64,000 bases of DNA, taken from positions 1-64,000 of the forward strand of contig JAHHHT010000008.1 of NCBI GenBank assembly GCA_019359235.1, given 5' to 3'. The notes beneath the pieces are model-generated. The model searched no databases, was not told the origin of the DNA, and saw nothing but the letters and a program-made list of their open reading frames with translations. This document shows, piece by piece, positions 1 to 9,029 of the stretch. A program made the position numbers and the translations under genes. Position 1 is the first letter of the stretch. Every line of letters starts with the position of its first letter. Source of the stretch: Oscillatoria princeps RMCB-10. GTDB taxonomy: Bacteria > Cyanobacteriota > Cyanobacteriia > Cyanobacteriales > Oscillatoriaceae.

Positions 1-1260
1 GCTGTTGACAGGACTCTGATGCCCTTTTAGCTCGTACAGCTGCTTGCCGGTGCTGTCCCACACCCGGGCTGTCCCGTCCCAGGAGGCGGTGACGATGCGC
101 TTTCCGTCGGGGCTGAAACTGGCGCTGTTGACAGCATCCTGATGCCCTTTTAGCTCGTACAGCTGCTTGCCGGTGCTGTCCCACACCCGGGCTGTTCTGT
201 CAGAGGAGGCGGTGACGATGCGCTTTCCGTCGGGGCTGAAACTGGCGCTGTAGACAGGACTCTGATGCCCTTTTAGCTCGTACAGCTGCTTGCCGGTGCT
301 GTCCCACACCCGGGCTGTATTGTCCCAGGAGGCGGTGACGATGCGCTTTCCGTCGGGGCTGAAACTGGCGCTGTTGACAGGACTCTGATGCCCTTTTAGC
401 TCGTACAGCTGCTTGCCGGTGCTGTCCCACACCCGGGCTGTATTGTCAAAGGAGGCGGTGACGATGCGCTTTCCGTCGGGGCTGAAACTGGCGCTGTTGA
501 CAGGACTCTGATGCCCTTTTAGCTCGTACAGCTGCTTGCCGGTGCTGTCCCACACCCGGGCTGTCCCGTCCCAGGAGGCGGTGACGATGCGCTTTCCGTC
601 GGGGCTGAAACTGGCGCTGCTGACAGCACTCTGATGCCCTTTGAGTTCGGAGAGCAGCTTGCCGGTGCTGTCCCACACCCGGGCTGTTCTGTCATTGGAG
701 GCGGTGACGATGCGCTTTCCGTCGGGGCTGAAACTGGCGCTGCTGACAGCACTCTGATGCCCTTTTAGCTCGTACAGCTGCTTGCCGGTGCTGTCCCACA
801 CCCGGGCTGTTCTGTCATTGGAGGCGGTGACGATGCGCTTTCCGTCGGGGCTGAAACTGGCGCTGTAGACAGGACTCTGATGCCCTTTTAGCTCGTACAG
901 CTGCTTGCCGGTGGTGCTGTCCCACACCCGGGCTGTATTGTCCCAGGAGGCGGTGAGGATGCGCTTTCCGTCGGGGCTGAAACTGGCGCTGTAGACAGGA
1001 CTCTGATGCCCTTTTAGCTCGTACAGCTGCTTGCCGGTGGTGCTGTCCCACACCCGGGCTGTATTGTCCCAGGAGGCGGTGAGGATGCGCTTTCCGTCGG
1101 TGCTGAAACTGGCGCTGTAGACAGCACTCTGATGCCCTTTTAGCTCGTACAGCTGCTTGCCGGTGCTGTCCCACACCCGGGCTGTATTGTCATCGGAAGC
1201 GGTGACGATGCGCTTTCCGTCGGGGCTGAAACTGGCGCTGCTGACAGCACCCTGATGCCC
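1..1260 (-). repeat. Tandem WD40-coding array, 123/126-bp units
   Basis: Ten near-identical units; the landmark GATGCGCTTTCC falls at about 94, 217, 340, 463, 586, 709, 832, 958, 1084 and 1207. Spacing is 123 bp, or 126 where one extra glycine/threonine codon is present. Each unit encodes one 41-42 residue WD40 blade. Variation is concentrated in the codons just before AAC/ACG of the DN-A motif (WDN, SDN, FDN) and after GHQ. Such nucleotide identity implies recent expansion or gene conversion. The array continues beyond the window. Confidence 0.95.
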
Positions 1261-4200
1261 TTTTAGCTGATTGCGCTCCCAGATGTTGTCGAGAATGGTC
1301 TGCACCGCCAGAATGGGGGTAGTGGTTGGATAGTCTTCTCCCGGGCGATTTTTAACCAGCTCTTTCAATTCTTGCCCAGCCCTCATCGCTGAGAGTAATG
1401 CTTCTATGGATTGAAACTCATATTGTCGCAAAGCATTCGCCCCGTCTTGCTCTAACCTTGTAACTTCCTGGACTTCCTGAATGGTGTTCCTGGCCCATAT
1501 CCCTGCTATCGCTGACGCAACCAAGGACACCGCCAGCACGCCAGAAGCGATGCGAATCCGCAGCGTTGCTTTTTTGTTCGCCGCCTCTAATATCTGCCGA
1601 GCCTTTTCAGCCTGTTCTCGCTCCTTCACCGCCTGCTGGCGCAGGGCTTCTGCCAATTGGCGCTGCTCTCTTTCTCTTTGCAGTTCCGCAATTAATTCAT
1701 TTAACTTCGGCTGCTGCTGCTCGCGAATCAGCGCCGCCAAATAGTCGTGTACGAGCTGGTAGCGATCGGCTGGACTTTCCGGTAACAGCAACACCATCCC
1801 GGAACCCACAAAAATCCTTAACACCAAATCCAACCGGCTCGATTCTCCCGCCAACTCCGCCGCCAGCACCTGCACATCCCTCTCCAGTTCAGCGCGAGTC
1901 TTCAGCGGGCGAGTTCCTTTTTCATCCGTCAGCAAGTACAGCACCAACTCAGCTGCTTGCTCGTTCTCTGCGCCGCAGTCTGTCACCACTTCTTCCAGAT
2001 ACCGCTTGACGAATTCTGCTTTTGGCCCTCGCTCGCGATACTCAGCCAGAGTGGTAATATCCTCCGCTTGCAGTTGCGCCCCCACGACTTGCAACTCAAT
2101 CGGGCGCACTTCCCCCAACTCACCGGCTAAATCCCCCACCAACTCCTCAATCAAATCCCCATCCGGGCGAAAGTTTGACCGCTCTGTCAAGCGCTCCACA
2201 ACCGATTTGGCGTCCTCGGGCGAGAAATTCCCCAAGGGGTAGAGGACATTATTGCTGAGGATATCATTGCCGATAACCTTCATGCTCTCCTGGCGATTGC
2301 ACACCAGCAAGTAGTGCAGGTAATCCTCCCGCAGCGACAGGATGACTTTCACGGACAGGATTTTCAAGCTCTCTCCCAGAAAGGCAAAAAATTGCCGCCT
2401 CTGTGCGGGAGAGGTGCAGAAAAAGAAGAACTCTTCAAACTGGTCAAAAATCAGCACCGTTCGCAAATGCCGGTGTTCATTTTGCCGCAACTGTTCCAAA
2501 ATTGCCTCTACCGAATCGGGTGCGTTCCCCCCGACAAAATCCATCCTACTATCTTGTTCCCCCTCCCCGCACGCGGGGAGGGGGTTAGGGGGTGGGGTTC
2601 CGGACTCCAACGCACCGGCACCGGCACCTTTTTCTCCCATTGCCTCTGCTAGCGCCCGCCCCAATTCCGCAACCCAGCTCGTATAAACCCGCACCGGCAC
2701 CGGCAAAACATCCTCTATGCCAATCACTTTCTCTTTCAGCGCCGGCACCAATCCTCCATTCACCAGGGAACTTTTCCCCACCCCTGACTGCCCGTGAATT
2801 ACAATTAACTTGCTGTCATTGCGCCCAATTTTTTCTATCAGGCGCTCCACATCCAGCATCCTCCCAGAAGCGGCAATTTCTGGAGCGACATTTTCCTGCT
2901 GAGGCGCGACTCCGCGCTCCACAACAGGAGTCAGGGCAAATTTTGCCTGTCGCTGCGGCTGTATCCGCCCCGCACCCACAAACGCCCGCAACCCGTACTG
3001 CTGCTCAACCGACAGCCGCTCCAGCTTTATTTTAAAGGCTTCCAGATATTTCTTCCCCTCAGAATAAAGCGCCTGCAAGCGATGCAGGATATCGAGATAA
3101 AGCTGGGTGTCATATTCGGGACTGCCGGCTTTCTTTGCGGATTCTAAGTTGCGAATTGCCTCTTCAAATTGGTTTAAATGTTCTTGCGCCTGTGCTAGAA
3201 TAAAATAGTAACTACTGGCGTAGGACAGGCGTCCCGCCTGTCCCTCTCCCTGCCCCAAATCATATCCCAAAACTTGCAGCGCCCGCTCAGCAAAATCCCG
3301 CGCCTCTCCCCAGCGCTCATTGGCGAGTTCCACCTCCGCGAGAAAGCCCAAATCCTGAGCCAGTTCCACCGGCATGTTTTCCCTTTCATGCAGTTGCAGC
3401 GCTTTCTCCGCCAGCGCTCGCAACCCCTCCCACTCCTCAAACTGTCGCAAAACCCCGCACACCAGCGGAATCGAAATTGCCACTAAATCCAGACGCTCCG
3501 CCCGCTCAAACACGTCCAGATTTTCCCTCAGAGAATCCCCAATCCCTTGCCAGTCAGAGGGATTGATTTCACCGCGAGCCGCTTTCAGGGAATAGCAAAG
3601 CGCGATTTCGCTAACGAGTTTTGCCTGCCGGTCGAGGTTGCCGGTGTCCCTCCAGAGTTCCAAAGCTTTTTGGTAGTGTTCCAGAGCGGCATATCTTTCA
3701 TTATACATGAATTTCACCGCTCCGAGCAAAGATTCTAAATTGGCTTGCAGATCCTTATCTAAACCTTCCCCGCCACACAGCAAATCTTTGATAGCCGCTT
3801 GCAGTTCCGCTTCCAGTTCCAAACCCCCTTGGCGGGTGAGCCTCAGGGTATTCGCAAACCATCGCTCAGCTGTTTCTCTCAGGAAATTTGCCACCTCCTC
3901 ACCGGCAATGGCAAACTCTACCGCTACCGCCCAACTCTCAAAATCCGGCGCTACCCGAACCAGTTTCTTCAGGACTTCATCTGTTACCCACAGCACCAGT
4001 GGGAAAGGGAAATTTTTCTGAAATTCCTCCCGCACTTGATTGGCGGAAGTCAGCAGCAGCTCGATATCGCCCACCGCTTCCAAGCCAAAAACCGTGACAG
4101 CCGCCGGCACATTTGCGCCCAACACCGCCTGAATTCTGCCGTAGAGGGTTTTGTCAGATGCCTGCAGTTCCAGGATGCGGATTTCGCCGCTCACCAGTTG

Positions 4201-4359
4201 CTGCAATCGCCGCACCAGTCGCCCGCGCAAGCCGGTGTAGTTGCAGCGAGCCAATATTAGTTTAAACTGACCCCGAGACGCTTCAATCGCCCAAGCTAGC
4301 TTTCTCAGGGAGCTAGCGTTGCCGGCATCCAGATTTTCAGGTGGGTTGGGTTCAGTCAT
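1..4359 (-). CDS. TPR / nSTAND NTPase / WD40 protein, 3' end outside window
   Basis: Open frame from ATG at 4359 to the left edge: at least 1453 residues, no stop seen in the segments checked across its length. N-terminal ~200 residues are an unrecognised domain, followed by TPR-like helices (~200-450). An nSTAND-type NTPase follows: Walker A GQSGVGKS at 523-530, Walker B-like LIFDQFEE with D639, then winged-helix-like sequence. A charged coiled coil leads to a single membrane segment near 937-957. From ~1034 there are ten WD40 repeats before the edge. In characterised STAND proteins the repeats sense a ligand and the NTPase drives oligomerisation; the ligand and output here are unknown. The ATPase at 4721-6070 lies upstream on the same strand, 361 bases away. 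Two dispersed palindromes are read in frame (about residues 372-381 and 587-603). Confidence 0.9.
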   Translation of the reverse strand, partial: MTEPNPPENLDAGNASSLRKLAWAIEASRGQFKLILARCNYTGLRGRLVRRLQQLVSGEIRILELQASDKTLYGRIQAVLGANVPAAVTVFGLEAVGDIELLLTSANQVREEFQKNFPFPLVLWVTDEVLKKLVRVAPDFESWAVAVEFAIAGEEVANFLRETAERWFANTLRLTRQGGLELEAELQAAIKDLLCGGEGLDKDLQANLESLLGAVKFMYNERYAALEHYQKALELWRDTGNLDRQAKLVSEIALCYSLKAARGEINPSDWQGIGDSLRENLDVFERAERLDLVAISIPLVCGVLRQFEEWEGLRALAEKALQLHERENMPVELAQDLGFLAEVELANERWGEARDFAERALQVLGYDLGQGEGQAGRLSYASSYYFILAQAQEHLNQFEEAIRNLESAKKAGSPEYDTQLYLDILHRLQALYSEGKKYLEAFKIKLERLSVEQQYGLRAFVGAGRIQPQRQAKFALTPVVERGVAPQQENVAPEIAASGRMLDVERLIEKIGRNDSKLIVIHGQSGVGKSSLVNGGLVPALKEKVIGIEDVLPVPVRVYTSWVAELGRALAEAMGEKGAGAGALESGTPPPNPLPACGEGEQDSRMDFVGGNAPDSVEAILEQLRQNEHRHLRTVLIFDQFEEFFFFCTSPAQRRQFFAFLGESLKILSVKVILSLREDYLHYLLVCNRQESMKVIGNDILSNNVLYPLGNFSPEDAKSVVERLTERSNFRPDGDLIEELVGDLAGELGEVRPIELQVVGAQLQAEDITTLAEYRERGPKAEFVKRYLEEVVTDCGAENEQAAELVLYLLTDEKGTRPLKTRAELERDVQVLAAELAGESSRLDLVLRIFVGSGMVLLLPESPADRYQLVHDYLAALIREQQQPKLNELIAELQREREQRQLAEALRQQAVKEREQAEKARQILEAANKKATLRIRIASGVLAVSLVASAIAGIWARNTIQEVQEVTRLEQDGANALRQYEFQSIEALLSAMRAGQELKELVKNRPGEDYPTTTPILAVQTILDNIWERNQLKGHQGAVSSASFSPDGKRIVTASDDNTARVWDSTGKQLYELKGHQSAVYSASFSTDGKRILTASWDNTARVWDSTTGKQLYELKGHQSPVYSASFSPDGKRILTASWDNTARVWDSTTGKQLYELKGHQSPVYSASFSPDGKRIVTASNDRTARVWDSTGKQLYELKGHQSAVSSASFSPDGKRIVTASNDRTARVWDSTGKLLSELKGHQSAVSSASFSPDGKRIVTASWDGTARVWDSTGKQLYELKGHQSPVNSASFSPDGKRIVTASFDNTARVWDSTGKQLYELKGHQSPVNSASFSPDGKRIVTASWDNTARVWDSTGKQLYELKGHQSPVYSASFSPDGKRIVTASSDRTARVWDSTGKQLYELKGHQDAVNSASFSPDGKRIVTASWDGTARVWDSTGKQLYELKGHQSPVNS
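2559..2598. repeat. GC-rich palindromic repeat inside the nSTAND gene
   Basis: Dispersed element built around CCTCCCCGCACGCGGGGAGG followed by G-rich sequence. It keeps the reading frame and adds a Pro/Gly-rich stretch (PPPNPLPACGEGE) between Walker A and Walker B. Related copies lie near 6669, 26163, 27218, 30433, 47188, 47577 and 53410, all intergenic. Confidence 0.85.
3216..3245. repeat. GGACAGGCG palindrome inside the nSTAND gene
   Basis: The sequence GCGTAGGACAGGCGTCCC and its mirror half match the core of the intergenic repeat at 8032-8250 and of the MITE family at 28502. It is read in frame (around GQAGRLSYA) within the TPR region of the nSTAND protein. Confidence 0.7.
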
Positions 4360-4720
4360 GGCTGCAACTCCTGCGCTTTTTTAGCTGTTAAAGTTTTAAT
4401 CTCCTTGCTGAAGACATGAGGCAGAGCCTCCAGAGCTGCGTTCCCAGGCAGAGCCTGGGAACGAGGGTATAAAAGTTGGAAGAACCTCTTTCTCCCCCCC
4501 TCCCCTCCATCCCCAGAGGGGGCCCCGAGCCTCCCCTTGTGGGAGAGGGGGGCTGGGGGGGTGAGGGGCGAAGCTGCGGTCACATACCCAAGAGGTGTGT
4601 AAACATAGGACTTACGCAGCGACCTCAATTGTGTGGTGGGTTACGCTAGCGCTAACCCACCCTACAGATAGAGGCGCTTTTTAAGGGGGGGTAGGGGGGG
4701 ATCGAAGCTCCAGGAAACAC
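4360..4720. other. Repeat-filled gap between the two ATPase genes
   Basis: No supported gene. A palindrome around 4439-4465 (CGTTCCCAGG / CCTGGGAACG) belongs to a family with copies at 30308 and 54939. C-rich and G-rich tracts fill 4494-4570, and an imperfect palindrome (GGTGGGTTA / TAACCCACC) lies at 4634-4665. The hairpins may separate expression of the two genes. Confidence 0.75.
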
Positions 4721-6070
4721 TCATTCCTGCAACTCCTTCGCCTCTGCCAAAAGCGGATTGACATCAAACCAATACTCACCGGCATCCCGGTATTCAAACA
4801 CCAGCCGGCTGCGGATCAGCGTCTGGTATCCTTGGTCATCGCTGACTTTTTTCCGCCGGCGAACCTGGCGCAGCAACTCCCACTCCTCATCCGAAAGTGG
4901 CAGAGTCATCTCATTGCGGCGGGTGCGAATCACCCCTTCCAAAGTTTGGCGGGAGAGAGGCAAATCCATTTCCTCCATAATACAGGTATTCAGCAGCCGC
5001 AGCAAATCCCGGACGTGCCCCCCGCTGGCGCGACACAGCCGGTCGAGGGTTTCTGGAGACTCAAAAATGTCTGAAATTCCCTTGAGGCGCTGCTGTTCGT
5101 CCCAGTCGGGAAACGCTCTCGCCAGCACCATCTGCCGCAGCAGCGCCATTCCCTTTTCGTGTTCCGTACCATCGTGTGACTGTACGGGAACCATTGGCAG
5201 AACCCTGGGTTCGTCAAATCGCTGGGTGAGATTGCCGTAGTCGTTGGAGAATTTCAGGGCGAGGGGCATGGTGCAGACAACATGGCAATTCAATTTTGTC
5301 AGAAACTCGCCCTGATCGACAAACAGGTATTCCTGTTGCGGACGCCCCCAAGGCTTCGGGCGCGTGTCCAGCCGGTCGAGGTTGTCCACAATCGCCACCA
5401 GCCCTTTTTTGCCCTGCTGTTTCAGTTTGGCGATTGCCGGTTCCAGCAGTTCCTTATTAATCGCGTCTAGCAGCTGAGTTTTTTGTGGCCCGAGATACTG
5501 GTTGAGTTTCTGGCGAAGCGCCGCGTCACTTTTCGCCTTAGCCGTAATTTCGCCAATCCCAAACGCCAGCGTAAACGTTTCGCCTGTCCCGCTGACACTA
5601 ACATCGCCACCCGGAGTGGGGACTTTGAATTTGACCCCCTGCACGTCAGCGTTCAGGACATTCCACGCCCCTGCCAGCAACTCTTTCAGCTTGTTAGGCT
5701 CCTCAAGCTTGATTTTATCAAGGCTCTGACTGATGCGGCGGGCGATAGCCAGCAACAGGTCGATAATATCGACATCCGTCAGTTCCAGGTCCTCACTGGA
5801 TTCAAAATAAACCACATGGAACCCTTCCAGTTCCAGTTCCGCCTGCAGCCGGCGCAGCTCTGTGGACTTGCCGCACCCGATATGGCCGGTGAACAGAGTG
5901 CAGGTGGGGCTGTCGGGCGAGAAAAATGCGATCCTTTTCTTCAGCTTTCCGATAATATCGCCGCCCCGGACAGAAGAGAAGTCAATGTAATACTTCTTGT
6001 CCTCAGGATTTTCCGCTCTCAGAGCCCTTCCCGGATCTGTAGCCTGAAAAAACTGTCGCGAATCTAGCAT
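4721..6070 (-). CDS. P-loop ATPase, partner of the nSTAND gene
   Basis: 449 residues from ATG 6070, which has GGGAG a few bases upstream; an in-frame GTG at 6085 is an alternative start. Walker A is GHIGCGKST at 62-70 and Walker B is VAIVDNLD at 225-232. The aspartate pair and later HVRDLLRLL region resemble the AAA/ORC-STAND superfamily. The C-terminal third looks like a winged-helix fold. No membrane segment or effector domain is evident. It is the nearest upstream gene on the same strand as the TPR-nSTAND-WD40 gene, so co-function is plausible, but the intervening 361-base repeat-rich gap leaves operon status open. Exact role unknown. Confidence 0.88.
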   Translation of the reverse strand: MLDSRQFFQATDPGRALRAENPEDKKYYIDFSSVRGGDIIGKLKKRIAFFSPDSPTCTLFTGHIGCGKSTELRRLQAELELEGFHVVYFESSEDLELTDVDIIDLLLAIARRISQSLDKIKLEEPNKLKELLAGAWNVLNADVQGVKFKVPTPGGDVSVSGTGETFTLAFGIGEITAKAKSDAALRQKLNQYLGPQKTQLLDAINKELLEPAIAKLKQQGKKGLVAIVDNLDRLDTRPKPWGRPQQEYLFVDQGEFLTKLNCHVVCTMPLALKFSNDYGNLTQRFDEPRVLPMVPVQSHDGTEHEKGMALLRQMVLARAFPDWDEQQRLKGISDIFESPETLDRLCRASGGHVRDLLRLLNTCIMEEMDLPLSRQTLEGVIRTRRNEMTLPLSDEEWELLRQVRRRKKVSDDQGYQTLIRSRLVFEYRDAGEYWFDVNPLLAEAKELQE

Positions 6071-6351
6071 TCTCCCGCTCCCCACATAGCTGTTTCTTAA
6101 TGATAAGTTCTGCCGGCACTCCTGTCAACCCGCACCCACAAACGAGCCGGCACCCCAAAAAGGAGTTGCGCCTGGAAACAGCGATCTGGAGGCTATGCCT
6201 CCCTTTCGACCATAAGCAGATTAAACGCTTAACAGCCGATCTCAGACACTACTCTGCCAGACCCCCCGCCAAAAGGCCACACCGGCACCTCAAAAACGCC
6301 CCAGCAGGGTGCAAGCGCAATATGAGCGTGGCCACACCGGCACCACACCTC

Positions 6352-6618
6352 GGACGATGGAGCTCCGAGCTCGGACGATGGAGCTCCGAGCTCGGACGAT
6401 GGAGCTCTGAGCTCGGACGATGGACCTCAGAGCTCGACTCATGGAGCTCCGAGCTCGAACGATGGAGCTCTGAGCTCGAACGATGGAGCTCTGAGCTCGA
6501 ACGATGGAGCTCCGAACTCGAACGATGGAGCTCCGAACTCGAACGATGGAGCTCCGAACTCGAACGATGGAGCTCCGAACTCGAACGGTGGAGCTCCGAG
6601 CTCGAACGATGGAGCTCA
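6352..6618. repeat. 21-bp minisatellite, 13 units
   Basis: Units begin at 6352, 6373, 6394, 6415, 6436, 6457, 6478, 6499, 6520, 6541, 6562, 6583 and 6604. The unit has the form GAACGATGGAGCTCCGAGCTC, itself containing two GAGCTC palindromes. The first four units carry GGACGATGG and the later ones GAACGATGG, so the array expanded in two phases. Both strands translate as heptapeptide repeats (ERWSSEL; SSELHRS). Confidence 0.95.
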
Positions 6619-6620
6619 GG

Positions 6621-6655
6621 GTAGGGTGCGTTCCCTCTTAGGGAACGCACCCTAC
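6621..6655. repeat. Perfect 16-bp inverted repeat
   Basis: GTAGGGTGCGTTCCCT and its exact complement flank a 3-base loop. Related sequences occur near 4633 and 26270-26330, marking another dispersed palindrome family. There is no T-tract after it, so it is not a standard terminator. Confidence 0.9.
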
Positions 6656-6668
6656 GAGTTACTCTCAC

Positions 6669-6712
6669 TCCCCCTCCCCGAAGCGCGGGGAGGGGGTTGG
6701 GGGGTGGGGTTC
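6669..6712. repeat. GC-rich dispersed palindrome
   Basis: CCCCTCCCCGAAGCGCGGGG followed by a GGGGGTTGGGGGGTGGGG tract, same family as the in-frame copy at 2559-2598. Confidence 0.85.
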
Positions 6713-6809
6713 GCCCCACCCCACCCAACGAGAGTGCGCCGAGAAAACCGGCAGCCCTGTCCCCCGGGCATTCTACAATCAAGAAGAGTCAAGCTAGGGA
6801 CAGCAGCGC

Positions 6810-8018
6810 ATGGATACAAAAGCATTCAAAAGGTCACTCCAGCAGTCAGAAAATTACTACCGCAAGGGATTCGGACACAAAGAGGAAGCCGCCGGCGCGA
6901 TGAAGTCGGCGTACCACAGCGACCTCATTCAGCAACTCCGGGAGAACAATTACACATTAACCCGTGGCGAAGTCACGATTCGGCTGGCGGAGGCGTTTGG
7001 CTTTTGCTGGGGCGTTGAGCGAGCCGTGGCCATCGCCTACGAAACCCGCACCCACTTCCCCAGCGAGCGCATCTGGATTACCAACGAAATCATCCACAAC
7101 CCCTCCGTGAACCGGGACATGGAGGAGATGCAAGTCGAATACATTCCCGTCGAAGCTGGGCAAAAAGACTTTTCTGTGGTAGAAAAAGGCGATGTAGTGA
7201 TACTCCCCGCCTTCGGAGCTACCGTGCAGGAAATGAAGCTGCTCAACGACAAAGGCTGCACGATTGTGGACACCACTTGCCCGTGGGTGACGAAAGTTTG
7301 GAATAGCGTCGAAAAGCACAAAAAAGGCGATCACACCTCAATTATTCACGGCAAATACAAGCACGAAGAGACAGTAGCGACCAGTTCCTTTGCCGGCAAA
7401 TACCTGGTCGTGCTCAACCTGCAAGAAGCCGAGTATGTCTGCAACTACATCCTCACCGGCGGGAATCGCGACGAATTCCTGGCAAAATTCAGCAAAGCTT
7501 GCTCAGCTGGCTTTGACCCGGACAAAGACTTAGAGCGAGTTGGCATTGCCAACCAAACCACCATGCTCAAGAGCGAAACCGAGCAAATCGGCAAGCTATT
7601 AGAGCGCACCATGATGAAAAAATACGGTCCCGAAAAACTGAACCAGCACTTCCTCGCCTTCAACACCATCTGCGACGCCACCCAAGAACGGCAAGATGCG
7701 ATGTTGAAAATCGTCGAAGATAAACTCGACTTGATGGTAGTGATTGGCGGGTATAATTCATCCAACACCACCCAATTGCAACAAATTTCCGCAGACCGGC
7801 AGATTCCCTCCTATCACATCGACACCGCCGAGCGGATTTTCCCGGGGAACCGCATCGAGCACAAACCCCTGTACCAGCAGCTGGAAATAGCCGAAAACTG
7901 GCTGCCTGCCGGTGAAATCGTCGTCGGCATCACCTCCGGCGCTTCCACACCCGATAAAGTCGTCGAGGAAGTGATTGAGAAGATTTTCCAGATGAAAGCA
8001 GCTGTTGTCGCAGTGTAA
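6810..8018 (+). CDS. ispH: 4-hydroxy-3-methylbut-2-enyl diphosphate reductase
   Basis: 402 residues, the longer cyanobacterial/plastid form. IspH is the last enzyme of the MEP pathway, making IPP and DMAPP, here for carotenoid, phytol and quinone synthesis. The three iron-sulphur cluster cysteines are present: C66 in [11 protein letters not shown]157 in DTTCPWVTK and C288 in [10 protein letters not shown]. The conserved SSNTTQL and ITSGASTP motifs are also present near the C-terminus. It is monocistronic, flanked by repeats on both sides. ATG at 6810 was kept; a later ATG at 6900 would still keep all motifs. Confidence 0.97.
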   Translation: MDTKAFKRSLQQSENYYRKGFGHKEEAAGAMKSAYHSDLIQQLRENNYTLTRGEVTIRLAEAFGFCWGVERAVAIAYETRTHFPSERIWITNEIIHNPSVNRDMEEMQVEYIPVEAGQKDFSVVEKGDVVILPAFGATVQEMKLLNDKGCTIVDTTCPWVTKVWNSVEKHKKGDHTSIIHGKYKHEETVATSSFAGKYLVVLNLQEAEYVCNYILTGGNRDEFLAKFSKACSAGFDPDKDLERVGIANQTTMLKSETEQIGKLLERTMMKKYGPEKLNQHFLAFNTICDATQERQDAMLKIVEDKLDLMVVIGGYNSSNTTQLQQISADRQIPSYHIDTAERIFPGNRIEHKPLYQQLEIAENWLPAGEIVVGITSGASTPDKVVEEVIEKIFQMKAAVVAV

Positions 8019-8031
8019 TTTTTCTCAGGAC

Positions 8032-8250
8032 AGGCGAGATGGGACAGGCGAGACGCCTGTCCTACGCCTTTTTTTAGGACAGGCGAGATGGGACGGGACC
8101 GGCGAGACGCCTGTCCTACGCCTTTTCTGAGGGCCGGCGAGATGGGACGGGACCGGCGAGACGCCTGTCCTACGCCTTTTTTTAGGACAGGCGAGATGGG
8201 ACAGGCGAGACGCCTGTCCTACGCCTTTTTTTTTCTCAGGACAGGCGAGA
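8032..8250. repeat. Tandem GGACAGGCGAGA-type repeat array
   Basis: About four imperfect 60-65 bp units, each with GGACAGGCGAGATGGGAC, GGCGAGACGCCTGTCC and a T-rich run. Every unit folds as a hairpin followed by T residues, so the array could terminate ispH transcription. It touches the last codons of the convergent gene at 8236. Confidence 0.85.
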
Positions 8251-8910
8251 AGCTTCCGCCTCTAAATACTCAAAATTTGGGTAGTTATAGATAGGCGAAG
8301 CAATAGAACCTTCCTCCTGAGAGTCTTTCAGGTGTCCCGCAATCCCCGCAATCAATACATTGTACTTGCGGAGAGTTTCCACCAGCTTCTCGATTTGGCG
8401 AGTCTCCCAGTAATTGCCCTCATCTAACACCTCGCATAAAATGCCCAACTTCTGGGCTTCATCCAGCATCCGGACTATCATTAAATGGCACTTGAGAAAA
8501 TTTTCAATTCCCCCGCACTCAGGATTGCTGGCGTACTGAGTTTTGCAGAAACTCATCCAGATCCAATCATTCACCGCCGCCGGCTCAGCATGAAGAGCCA
8601 AACCAAAAGCCGCACTTTCGCACCCCTCACCGGGCATCGTGTCGAAAGCGATTAAGTAGGTAGAGTCTAGTGAGGAAAAAGTGTCGTTCTCTAGACAGGT
8701 AATTTTTCCCGCCCGAAGCTTAAAAAAAACATGCGGGTCGTCAGCATTTTCTCGGTCGAACCGGCACTCCTCCCCCTGAATCTCAACCAGTTCGCCCACT
8801 TGAGCGAAAGGTAACTTTAGAGCCAAGTTGCGCAAGGCGGCAATCTTTGCCCTCGCTCCCTCAACACTGGCGGAATCCAGCTTAAACTCATAGTGAACAG
8901 TCAGCCCCAT
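8236..8910 (-). CDS. Hypothetical protein, 224 residues
   Basis: ATG at 8910 (TGACTGTTCAC follows). No family recognised. Soluble, acidic, no signal peptide or membrane segment. The final ~8 codons (ending EASRLS) and the stop lie within the adjacent GGACAGGCGAGA repeat, so the C-terminus was probably rewritten by repeat insertion. Convergent with ispH. Confidence 0.8.
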   Translation of the reverse strand: MGLTVHYEFKLDSASVEGARAKIAALRNLALKLPFAQVGELVEIQGEECRFDRENADDPHVFFKLRAGKITCLENDTFSSLDSTYLIAFDTMPGEGCESAAFGLALHAEPAAVNDWIWMSFCKTQYASNPECGGIENFLKCHLMIVRMLDEAQKLGILCEVLDEGNYWETRQIEKLVETLRKYNVLIAGIAGHLKDSQEEGSIASPIYNYPNFEYLEAEASRLS

Positions 8911-9029
8911 TTTTCTTTCCTCCTGCTAGTTAAAGCCTTGTGACAGATCAGGCCATCAAAACTGCTATTCGCATCTTTTTGGGGGTGAAGTTCTTGACTC
9001 GCTTCTTTAGCAAGAACCCCTCCCTCTGG

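Larger units (their letters stand above)
6071..6809. other. Intergenic region with minisatellite and palindromes
   Basis: 739 bases between divergent genes (the ATPase and ispH). The middle is a 21-bp minisatellite, followed by a perfect hairpin and a GC-rich dispersed repeat. Open frames exist on both strands only because the 21-bp unit lacks stops. Promoters for both flanking genes should lie here; none is recognisable with confidence. Confidence 0.7.

Noticed and set aside
1-1260. CRISPR or satellite DNA
   Set aside because: Each 123-bp unit is a WD40 blade in one continuous frame.
4356-4628. 90-codon frame on the minus strand ending at the nSTAND start
   Set aside because: Composed of dispersed palindromes and C-rich tracts; the ATGA overlap with the nSTAND start is chance.
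6100-6782. Long open frames on both strands through the 21-bp array
   Set aside because: Open only because the 21-bp unit has no stop; no ribosome site, flanks lack protein-like composition.
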